Source of the DNA: Allorhizobium borbori
Lineage (GTDB): Bacteria > Pseudomonadota > Alphaproteobacteria > Rhizobiales > Rhizobiaceae
NCBI RefSeq assembly: GCF_014196535.1
Contig: NZ_JACIDU010000001.1
Location: 248,001-312,000, forward strand
Direction of reading: 5' to 3'
DNA length: 64,000 nucleotides
The number at the start of each line of letters is the position of its first letter. Position 1 is the stretch's first letter. Shown here one piece after another: positions 36,542 through 43,437 of this stretch. The notes under the pieces are model-generated. The model worked only from the letters and a program-made list of their open reading frames with translations, was not told the origin of the DNA and did no database searches. A program made the translations under genes and the position numbers.

Positions 36542-36577
36542 GGGAAATCTCCTGCGGTTGATTTTCGGGGGGTGGTT

Positions 36578-37123
36578 TCAGTGCGTCGGCGCGCGCCACT
36601 CGTAGCGGCCGACGCCTTCCTCATCGGTCCAGAGCGGGACCGCTCGGCCGATGACGGAAGCTGCGGGAATGGGTCCGAAGTAACGGCCGTCGAGGCTGTC
36701 GCGGACCTCCCAATTCATGAGGAAAAGCTGGTCGTCGCCGATGACGCGGCAGCCCTGCCAGATGGGCAGATCGCGGCCGAGGCTGTCGCGCTCCAGCGCC
36801 TCGCCCATCTCGATCCCGTCAACCGTGATCGTGGATCGCAAGCGGCAAACCCGCTGCCCCGGCAGGCCCAAGACGCGCTTCAAGAGCGGGACGCCTCGCG
36901 CGATATAGCCGCGCTCGACCATGAAGGCGGCGAGCGGTTCGGGCGGCATGATGGCGACCAGCTCGGGCACGTCGATCCGGTGGGCCGGCTCGACGGTGTA
37001 GAACCCGACTGGCGCGCTGGCCGTGGCGTTCCAGATGAGCCTCAATGGCGTCTCGACCGCGCTTGCGGCGGTGATGCCGAGCACCGCCAGCGCCGTCACC
37101 GTAAGGGTAAGGCGGCGCGTCAT
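36578..37123 (-). CDS. traF: TraF-like signal peptidase (S26)
   Basis: TraF of RP4 is a membrane peptidase that matures and cyclises the TrbC pilin. The 181-residue protein has an N-terminal helix (LTLTVTALAVLGITAASA) and the S26 boxes: ASAPVGFY with the catalytic Ser, ARGVPLLKRVLGLPGQ with the catalytic Lys, and FLMNWEVRDSLDGRYFGPIP near the C-terminus. The start overlaps the DUF2840 stop. Trimming of the trbC product encoded 10 kb away is the expected role. Confidence 0.92.
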   Translation of the reverse strand: MTRRLTLTVTALAVLGITAASAVETPLRLIWNATASAPVGFYTVEPAHRIDVPELVAIMPPEPLAAFMVERGYIARGVPLLKRVLGLPGQRVCRLRSTITVDGIEMGEALERDSLGRDLPIWQGCRVIGDDQLFLMNWEVRDSLDGRYFGPIPAASVIGRAVPLWTDEEGVGRYEWRAPTH

Positions 37124-37638
37124 GGGTCGATCCTTCGGCGATGAAGCCAAGCGGCATGTCGCTCGGGCGTGTAGGCGTGCGGCTCCAGATTGGCGGTCAA
37201 ACGGTTGTGGACGTGCCGCCAATGCTCCGGCGAGGCGTCGGCCGGATCGAGGCCGAGCTCATCCACGGCGTCGATAGCTGCAAACGCGCGCTGCACCTTG
37301 GACCAGCTATCGAGGCGCAGCAGGATTTCGCCGCCGGGCCGGACGAAGGGCAATGTCTGGAACGGCTCACCCCGACCGATGGCGCGCACAATGTCGATGC
37401 GCGAAACGACAGTGCCGTGCTCGCTCTTCGCCCATCGCACGAAGGCAAAGACGCTGCCCGGTGCGAAGCCGACGACGCTGCGGCGGCGGTCGATGATCTG
37501 TTCATAGCTCTTGCGGCCGAAGCGTATCCAGTGCTCGACCTTGCGTTTCTCGAAGGTCAGCTCAACCAATGTTGTGAAGGGCGCAGGCCTGTCCGGCAGC
37601 GGACGGCCGTGCGCGCTGCGATGAGCGCGACGGGTCAT
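37120..37638 (-). CDS. DUF2840 protein
   Basis: A 172-residue protein with TLVELTFEKRKVEHWIRFGR near residue 20 and PGGEILLRLDSWSKVQRAF near residue 90, the DUF2840 pattern. The family occurs next to traF in this type of ICE and has no assigned function. ATG at 37638 was chosen because the frame upstream is low-complexity and overlaps the repA end region. Confidence 0.82.
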   Translation of the reverse strand: MTRRAHRSAHGRPLPDRPAPFTTLVELTFEKRKVEHWIRFGRKSYEQIIDRRRSVVGFAPGSVFAFVRWAKSEHGTVVSRIDIVRAIGRGEPFQTLPFVRPGGEILLRLDSWSKVQRAFAAIDAVDELGLDPADASPEHWRHVHNRLTANLEPHAYTPERHAAWLHRRRIDP

Positions 37639-37696
37639 TGTTCGTCTCCGGTGATGTGCTGGGGGCTGCGCGGGCGCAGCGCGTCGAGCGCGGGCG

Positions 37697-38773
37697 TCAT
37701 GGCTCGCCGCTCCCGGCAAAACCGGCACCACGCTTCGCCTGCGCGCGCGTCAAAGAAAAAGAGTTAGATTCTCTGTTAGACAAGTTAGCGGTCGGATTCC
37801 GCTTTTCAGGCCAAAGCGTTAGCTGCGGTTCGTGCGCCTGATCTGCCGATAGTGATGCGCCTGATGTGCCGATACCCCGTGCGCCTGATCTGCCGATGGC
37901 ATTAACAGGGTTATCAACAGTGCCTGTTGACAGGTTTCCGGGCCGGATGCGCAGCAGCTCGCGGCCGTCTTCCCACTCGATCTGGAGCAGGTAGCCGGGG
38001 AGTTGCTGACGGGCCGCGATCCGGCGCAGGTCGAGCGCGAAATCGGACGGCCGGGCGAGGCTGCCGGATTTCTGGTGGAGGTGCGCGACCTCGAAAATCC
38101 AGCCGTGGCGCTGATGTCCGGCGTGCTTTCTGGCGACTCGGTAAAGCCATCGCTCGATGCCGCCAGTCAGCCGGAAATAGGCCGGGTCGATGGTCAGGAC
38201 CAGCGAGCGGTCGTTGACGCTGTTGTAGAACCATTCGGGCAGGACGAACTCCATGCCCTCGACGCGGCCGGCGCGCGTCGTCATTTCCTCCCACTCGTTG
38301 ATCCATGAGAATTGCCGGCGACGCCAATGCGGGCCGTTGCGGATGGTGGTGGCGATGACGGTCGATTGCAGCCGCGCCAGTGCGGCTTTCAGAAGCCGGT
38401 ATTGGTGATTGCCGGTCGGCCGCCCGATGGCGCGCAACAGATGGTAGGGCGTAAACCGGACAAAGCGCGACGTGGTGAGGCCGTTGTTCTCGGCCGCGAC
38501 GATCTGCGAGGCCGCCCATATCAGCACATCGGCGTCCCATATGGTCGCCATGCCGTGCTCGGGCATCCCGAACACCTGCACCTCTATGTCGGCGGCCTTG
38601 TAGAGAATCGGCTTGGTGCGCGGGGTCTTCGCCAGCGAGAAGAATGGCCGCTCCATCAAGTCGCGCTGGTCGCGCGGCGGCGCGTCGCCCGTTGCGACCA
38701 CGAATGGGTCTAGGCGGCTGCGCTCGCTGTCCTCGGTCGGCTGCGCGGGGGCATGATCGTCCTCGCGCAGCAT
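37697..38773 (-). CDS. RepA-like replication initiator
   Basis: The 358-residue protein belongs to the plasmid replication initiator family with RDLMERPFFSLAKTPRTKPI near residue 37, two winged-helix-like halves (YHLLRAIGRPTGNHQYRLLKAAL and HAGHQRHGWIFEVAHLHQKSG), and a variable C-terminus. It starts right after the excisionase stop. Three iterons and a DnaA-like box lie inside its 3' part, so the gene seems to carry its own origin. A replicating circular form of the ICE is the inference. Confidence 0.85.
   Translation of the reverse strand: MLREDDHAPAQPTEDSERSRLDPFVVATGDAPPRDQRDLMERPFFSLAKTPRTKPILYKAADIEVQVFGMPEHGMATIWDADVLIWAASQIVAAENNGLTTSRFVRFTPYHLLRAIGRPTGNHQYRLLKAALARLQSTVIATTIRNGPHWRRRQFSWINEWEEMTTRAGRVEGMEFVLPEWFYNSVNDRSLVLTIDPAYFRLTGGIERWLYRVARKHAGHQRHGWIFEVAHLHQKSGSLARPSDFALDLRRIAARQQLPGYLLQIEWEDGRELLRIRPGNLSTGTVDNPVNAIGRSGARGIGTSGASLSADQAHEPQLTLWPEKRNPTANLSNRESNSFSLTRAQAKRGAGFAGSGEP
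37750..37930. other. Candidate replication origin embedded in repA
   Basis: From left to right: an AT-richer patch with three GTTAG units (37762, 37775 and 37785 area) like the unwinding repeats of iteron plasmids, a further GTTAG near 37818, three iterons (37833-37897), a DnaA-like box TTATCAACA (37911-37919; consensus TTATCCACA), and a perfect inverted repeat TCAACAG-TGC-CTGTTGA (37914-37930). All lie in the coding end of the initiator gene. Confidence 0.6.
37833..37897 (+). repeat. Three 18-bp iterons
   Basis: TGCGCCTGATCTGCCGAT at 37833-37850 and 37880-37897 are identical; the copy at 37856-37873 differs by one base. Start-to-start spacing is 23 and 24 bp, about two helical turns, as expected for an initiator-binding array. 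Confidence 0.8.
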
Positions 38774-39043
38774 CTAGCAGTTGCCCCGTTCCTCGGGCGT
38801 AAGCGGACGCGCGGGAAAGACCGTGCCGGCGGTCTTGTCGCGGGTGGATTTGCGCTCGCCAGCCGCGCTCCAGTCTTCCAGATCGCGGACGGTGTAGAGG
38901 ACGCGACCGCCGACCTTGCGATAGGTCGGTCCGGTGCCATAGGTGCGATGCTTCTCAAGGGTTCGGATGGATATGCCGAGGAAGCGCGCGGCTTCCTTGG
39001 TGCGCAACAGGCGCGGCGGCAGGCCCGCAAGCGGGTTGGGCAT
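38774..39043 (-). CDS. AlpA/RdfS-like excisionase
   Basis: The 89-residue protein has a MerR/AlpA-type helix-turn-helix: LLRTKEAARFLGISIRTLEKHRTYGTGPTYRKVGGRVLYTVRDLEDW (in outline, residues 12-58). Such proteins act as recombination directionality factors (RdfS in ICEMlSymR7A) and also switch on transfer genes. It is the first gene of the operon excisionase-repA-DUF2840-traF-DUF736-transglycosylase, and repeat copy B lies 51 bp upstream. Whether a tyrosine-integrase-type RDF has been recruited to a serine recombinase here is an open question. Confidence 0.8.
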   Translation of the reverse strand: MPNPLAGLPPRLLRTKEAARFLGISIRTLEKHRTYGTGPTYRKVGGRVLYTVRDLEDWSAAGERKSTRDKTAGTVFPARPLTPEERGNC

Positions 39044-39093
39044 GGATCACCTCCAGTCGGGATTGGGCTGCCGAGGGCGGCAGCGGACTGTGG

Positions 39094-39160
39094 CGAACCA
39101 TGGCGAGAGACCGGCGGCGCGTAGCGTGCCGCATTTGCGCCTATGCGCTGGCGGCACCCC
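39094..39160. repeat. 67-bp repeat copy B with 40-bp dyad core
   Basis: CGAACCATGG at 39094-39103 and the 40-bp core at 39121-39160 match copy A (17170-17236) without gaps. The core halves are identical and only the central 4 bases differ (GCCT here, ATTG there), with a dyad kept in both. It precedes the excisionase operon on the minus strand. Confidence 0.8.
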
Positions 39161-39285
39161 CTCTCGGGGCGATGCGCGGCCAATAGATGAGGGATTTCAG
39201 CGACTCATCGCCTGCCGTGCTGAATAGGCGAAGACATTCGCACGCGGTTCGGCTAAGAATGCGGGTGGAGCAGACGCGCTGCTCC

Positions 39286-39433
39286 GGGGCGTCGAAACCC
39301 CTCTGTTACCGGTTGGTGCCGGCCGTCACGGCACCACACTCCTTGACCTTATGGTCGGGGAGCCTGTGGCGTATACAACAGGCTTTCCGAGCTAAAGGCC
39401 ATGGGGCCGTGTAACAGCGGTTTCGAACTCCCC
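39286..39433 (+). ncRNA. Candidate structured leader or small RNA before the QseM-like gene
   Basis: About 148 nt fold into a closed multibranch shape. Closing helix: GGGG/CCCC (39286-89 with 39430-33), CGAAACC/GGTTTCG, CTGTTAC/GTAACAG (ends near 39309 and 39411). Inside are TGGTGCCG/CGGCACCA (39314-39336), a 10-bp stem with a TTAT loop and two T-G wobble pairs (39339-39362), CCTGT/ACAGG (39363-39382) and GGCC/GGCC (39397-39408). The wobble pairs only work on the plus strand, the strand of the gene starting at 39503. No T run follows. Confidence 0.45.
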
Positions 39434-39502
39434 GATCACCAAGAGTCAGAGAGAATCGTTTGCGGGGGCGTACCGCAGACAAAGCTCTCTCCGATACGGG
39501 GA

Positions 39503-39796
39503 ATGACCATGCGAACACCCGTCGAACTCGATCCCGATGTGGATGACGAAGCGCCGACAGGCGACACCATAACCGTCTATGACGAACAGCATTACATCAC
39601 CTATCTGCGCCTTCTCGATGCCAAGGCCGAGGGCGCGCACTGGAAGGAAGTCGCGCGCATCGTGCTGCACCGCGATCCGGTCGCCTATGAACTTCGGACC
39701 TATCGTTGCTGGCAAAGCCATCTCGAACGCGCGCAATGGCTATCGCGTGAGGGCTATCGGAAGATTCTGGAGCAGGCGGCAGCCAACAGGGCGTGA
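39503..39796 (+). CDS. QseM-like DUF2285 antiactivator
   Basis: The 97-residue protein is essentially one DUF2285 domain: VYDEQHYITYLRLLDAKAEGAHWKEVARIVLHRDP followed by a C-terminal YRCWQSHLERAQWLSREGYRKIL (both in outline). QseM of ICEMlSymR7A, a stand-alone DUF2285 protein, blocks both TraR and the DUF2285-containing activator FseA. Here it is convergent with the FseA-like gene (17 bp between stops). The ATG at 39503 has an ACGGGGA site. No QseC-like repressor gene lies upstream. Confidence 0.78.
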   Translation: MTMRTPVELDPDVDDEAPTGDTITVYDEQHYITYLRLLDAKAEGAHWKEVARIVLHRDPVAYELRTYRCWQSHLERAQWLSREGYRKILEQAAANRA

Positions 39797-39813
39797 GCGC
39801 AATGCCCACACAA

Positions 39814-40594
39814 TCAACGCTTGCCGGGCTTGATCGGATAGTGGAGCAGAAGGCGATAGCCGCCGCGCATCATCTTATTACCGTGCGCGACCAGGCGGCG
39901 GGCCTTGTTCTTGCGCGGATCGTTCTCAAAGTCTTCCTTGGTGCCGCGAAAGCCGAGCAGGACTTCAGCGATGGTACGATAGCTCTCGCCATGCAGCCGG
40001 GCGTCGAGCGCGCGCAGGGACAGGTTGTGCCATTGCCGGAGTTGGGCGGGGACTGCCCGAAAATCGGGACCGGGCGCACGGCCGTTAAGGGACCGCCAAA
40101 GACGGCGTGCGGCGTGGGCACGCAGCTCCAGAAAGGAATCCATCGGCAGGGTCACGGCATAGAAGGCGGCGGCGGGCACCGTCTCGGGCAGCCAGAATTG
40201 GTGCGCGACGCCATCCACATGCCAGATACCGTGCCAGCCATCGGCGGCGCGGCGCAGGTCGAGGCCGTCGAGATGCGCCAACGTCAATATCGGTTCGGTG
40301 TCGTCGCCCTTGTGAACGACCGGCGACAACATCACGGCTTGCGGTTGAAAGCGCGGGCTCCAGATTGGCGATTGCCGATCATGCGGCGCGTCGGGATCGC
40401 ACGGGAAATCGCACCCCCCAGCGATGCGCGAACGCTTCAAGGTCGCTGGCAGCCGCCCCTCCGGTCAATGCGATGGTCTGGCAGTCCCGACGATATTCGT
40501 CGTTGCGGCGCAAATATTCCCAAGCGAAACCAGCGGCCGGGATATGCTTTGTGTGCCCATATGCCGCCGGTGATCGCCAATCGATGCTGAGCAT
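39814..40594 (-). CDS. FseA-like excision activator, DUF6499-DUF2285, apparent +1 programmed frameshift
   Basis: Two overlapping frames encode one protein. The first (40594-40379) gives a DUF6499 domain of 71 residues with a strong GGAGG site; the second (in phase from 40440 to 39814) gives the DUF2285 domain. A +1 shift after codon 64 (CCC at 40405-40403, skipping the G at 40402) joins RWGVRFP to CDPDAPHDRQSPIW, yielding about 259 residues. In ICEMlSymR7A the equivalent msi172-msi171 pair is fused by +1 frameshifting into FseA, which activates the excisionase gene. The exact slip site is inferred. Confidence 0.75.
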
Positions 40595-40749
40595 GGCGTC
40601 ACCTCCCCAAGCCGGGATGCTGGGCAGCGCCCGGCAAAAGGAGGTTCAAGGATCACGGGAAATATAGAAGCCGCTCAAAGCAGATACCTTGAGCCGCTAA
40701 CCCGATCATTTTTGGTGCTTTTGGGTTGGCGACAGCCGTGCTTTCGCGA

Positions 40750-40777
40750 TGCCTGCCCGTATGAGCACGGACAGGCA
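40750..40777 (-). terminator. Hairpin after ardA
   Basis: TGCCTG and CAGGCA plus an inner CCGT/ACGG form a 10-bp stem with one mismatch and a 6-nt loop, 9 bp after the ardA stop. There is no clear T run, so it is only a possible terminator. It also separates ardA from the FseA-like gene. Confidence 0.4.
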
Positions 40778-40786
40778 GTCATGTTT

Positions 40787-41314
40787 TCACCTGTTGGAAA
40801 ACACATGCACTTCGCCGTGCGCCGTCTCGATAGTGAACAGGTCGCCGCCCATCTCGGCGTCGCGCGCCATCCCCTCCCAATCGACATAGTAGCGCAGCGC
40901 CTCGGGGATCGTGATGCTCTCGGTCGTCAATTCCTCCATGTAGTCGGCGAGGCTGGCGAACTGACCATGATAGCAATCCTCCAACGTTGATTCGGCTTGG
41001 TCCATGTCGCCGCTGAAATGCTCCAGCAGGCCCGCGCCAAGTGCGCCATGCTCTGCGATCAAAGCGGCCATCCGCGCCACGGTGTCGATGCCGGTATATT
41101 CGGAGATGCTGAGGCCCTCGAAGCCCTCATAGTCGTGAATGGCGTATTCCTCCGCGTCCTCGACAGGGGAACGGGCAAGCATCGCGGCAATCTCGTCCCG
41201 GATTTGGTCCGCGTCCTGATCCGCGTCGATCCAAGCCCCATGCAGATAGCCGTTATTGTAGGCGGCAAGGCAGGCGACATAGGTGCGGGGGTTGCTGTCG
41301 GATACGTTGGTCAT
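40787..41314 (-). CDS. ardA: Antirestriction protein ArdA
   Basis: ArdA is an acidic DNA mimic that inhibits type I restriction enzymes when conjugative DNA enters a new host. The 175-residue, strongly acidic protein has the family start PRTYVACLAAYNNGYLHGAWIDA and the antirestriction motif region SLADYMEEL. It is expressed from the minus strand beside the FseA-like gene and before the defence cargo. The 278 bp between ardA and the cargo (41315-41592) holds no gene I can support. Confidence 0.92.
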   Translation of the reverse strand: MTNVSDSNPRTYVACLAAYNNGYLHGAWIDADQDADQIRDEIAAMLARSPVEDAEEYAIHDYEGFEGLSISEYTGIDTVARMAALIAEHGALGAGLLEHFSGDMDQAESTLEDCYHGQFASLADYMEELTTESITIPEALRYYVDWEGMARDAEMGGDLFTIETAHGEVHVFSNR

Positions 41315-41592
41315 GTCTCTGATCCTCGGGTCTGAAGGTCAGCGAAGCGGAACGCCGCGCCTGACCTTCTGGCCGTCGCCGAGACTGGGGTAGCAACGAG
41401 CAAGGGCGGCCGGGGTGGAGGGGGATCACCCGGCCTGCACAAGCCCATTGGGCGCGGAAGGCTGGGGATACCGCCCCGGGCGGTTCCACTTACCTTGCTG
41501 GCGCGAGGGCAAAGCCCTTAGCAACCTTCTTGGTAACGATCAGATGAGACGCGGCGGCAGCCGCGCCTGCCCAGATTCATCGCTAGCTATCT

Positions 41593-43437
41593 TCAGAAAG
41601 CGGTCATTCTTCCTACAATCGTTGCCAACGTCGCCGCTGTCGTGCCCTCTGAGGACCAGCCTTCAGCAAAGGAAATATCGTGTGAATTCGGTAACTGGTC
41701 TCGGCTGAGAGTTCGCAGCCTTATCCGAGAAGGAATGGCCGCTGCTTCACCAACGAAAAGCGCCTCTTGCCTAGGCAACGAAGAGAGCACTTTGGTCATA
41801 CCTGCTAGGCTGTCCGGCAAGATGCGGGCAACGTGTTCTTGATCAGTGCTGTTTGCGAGGCGCAACACGATCCACGAATTGCATTGGGATATAACCGTAT
41901 CCTCGATGTCGGACGGTCGCTGCGAGACAAGCATAAGGCCAAGACCGTATTTGCGTCCCTCGCGCGCAAGCCTTCGTACCGCTGTTTGCGCCACCTCGTA
42001 CTGAGCGTCGCCACGATTTGGTACGTAGCGATGCGCCTCCTCGCAAACGAACAGCACAGGGTCTCGTTCGCGTTCTTCTCGCGTCTGGTGGAGCTTGTAT
42101 TGGAACAGCAGGCGCGCGATTGCGCCCGTCAATGGTCCGGCCACTTCGTTAGGCAATCCTGAAATGTCTATGATCTTCAAGCAGGCATCGTCCGCTCCAT
42201 CCACATTCAGGAACTGAGACAAAACGTCAGGAAGGCTCGGTGCGTCCGGACCATGCTCTTCCATAAGGAACTGAACCCGGGGGTCAGTCCTGAGCACGCG
42301 AAACTTGTTCAGTATCGACGCATAGTCCTTTTGGAAATCCGACGCCGTCACGTCGGTCCAATTGGGACCGTTGCGCTTCGCCTGACGCTCTCTAATGTGA
42401 GTTTCGAACTCAGAGAGGGTGAAGGGACGAGGTTTATCACGGTCGAACGATACGAGGTGATCTTCGTTCACTCCGGCCATGGGCATAGGTTGTTCTGGAT
42501 GTTGTCCCGGCGGAAGATCAGCAGGGATTCCGCCAGCCGCGCTGCGAGCTAGACCAGCACCCACCATTCGTGCGTGGGCAAGCGCCTTATAGACAGTGTT
42601 TGCCTGAGACGTGGCTTCGAATTCCGTTTTACCGATAACGAGCGAGCGGAACTCGTCGCTCGACATGAGCCAGTACGGGAGTTTCAGCGTGGACACGTCA
42701 TCGGGGTTATTCCCCAGCGCATCATATGCTCGAAAGACTTTGGCCCTGTTGCCGAACGCGGAAGCATACTCTCCGTGCGGGTCAATCAGAATGATGCAAG
42801 GTCTGGTGCTCTGCTCGGGTCGGCATTGATGCTCTAAAATCGAGTGGATTACGGCTGCTACCGCGCTAGATTTTCCAGACCCCGTAGAGCCGAGGATTGC
42901 GCAATGGTGGCCGAAAAGCTTGTCCATATTGGCACGACAAGATACGCGCGTCGCTCCTACATAAGAACCGATGGTCACTAATCGGTCTGCGCCATCCTCG
43001 GATGCCTTCTCTGCGCTGGCAAATAACTTGTCGGTCTCTTCCTTGGTGATCAGATGCACCGCTTGAAGCGGTAGAGGGTATGTCGAAACCCCGCGCTTGA
43101 AGGAGAGTTCCTTCTCTGCGGGGTTAAACCATGCTTCACCAAGCATGTCGGCCTCTATGACCCTGCGGTCTTGATCGAAAGACTTGCCCTGAGTCGTTGA
43201 AAGCGCCGCCGCTTCTTCATCAGATTGGAGCCGCAGGAGTCTTACAGTGGCGAATAGAATTCTACGCCCAAGGTGCATTTTCACAATGCTGCCTATTTGG
43301 CCTACGTCATAAACTCGTCCGCTATGGCTCCTAGTAAGTTCGGTGATGTCGCGCTTGAGCGCGATTTTTATGGCGCTACCAGCAACCTCGAAGACTGTGC
43401 CAATCTCCAAATCGGTATCCAGAAGAAATGCGCTCAT
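41593..43437 (-). CDS. HerA-like ATPase of SIR2-HerA (Nezha-type) defence
   Basis: The 614-residue protein has a HAS-barrel-like N-terminal region (about 1-130) and a FtsK/HerA ATPase with Walker A GSTGSGKS at 183-190, Walker B CIILIDPHGEY, and a late VSQRPSDIEDTVISQCNSWIVLRL segment typical of HerA. In the SIR2-HerA system the ATPase assembles with the NADase SIR2 to drive abortive phage defence. It overlaps the SIR2 gene by 4 bp. Base composition is clearly lower in GC than the transfer genes. Confidence 0.88.
   Translation of the reverse strand: MSAFLLDTDLEIGTVFEVAGSAIKIALKRDITELTRSHSGRVYDVGQIGSIVKMHLGRRILFATVRLLRLQSDEEAAALSTTQGKSFDQDRRVIEADMLGEAWFNPAEKELSFKRGVSTYPLPLQAVHLITKEETDKLFASAEKASEDGADRLVTIGSYVGATRVSCRANMDKLFGHHCAILGSTGSGKSSAVAAVIHSILEHQCRPEQSTRPCIILIDPHGEYASAFGNRAKVFRAYDALGNNPDDVSTLKLPYWLMSSDEFRSLVIGKTEFEATSQANTVYKALAHARMVGAGLARSAAGGIPADLPPGQHPEQPMPMAGVNEDHLVSFDRDKPRPFTLSEFETHIRERQAKRNGPNWTDVTASDFQKDYASILNKFRVLRTDPRVQFLMEEHGPDAPSLPDVLSQFLNVDGADDACLKIIDISGLPNEVAGPLTGAIARLLFQYKLHQTREERERDPVLFVCEEAHRYVPNRGDAQYEVAQTAVRRLAREGRKYGLGLMLVSQRPSDIEDTVISQCNSWIVLRLANSTDQEHVARILPDSLAGMTKVLSSLPRQEALFVGEAAAIPSRIRLRTLSRDQLPNSHDISFAEGWSSEGTTAATLATIVGRMTAF

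Noticed and set aside
37833-37897. Iteron block as a CRISPR array
   Set aside because: Only three 18-bp units with 5-6 bp between them, inside a coding gene, with no cas genes in the window. Initiator iterons fit better. I saw no CRISPR array anywhere in the window.
39187-39414. 75-codon plus-strand frame over the folded region
   Set aside because: No domain, poor start context, and it would run through the paired structure. The helices explain the sequence better.
39411-39440. tRNA-like 3' end (GGTTTCGAACTCCCC ... ACCA)
   Set aside because: The T-arm stem does not pair as a tRNA would and no acceptor or anticodon arm fits; the sequence pairs upstream instead.
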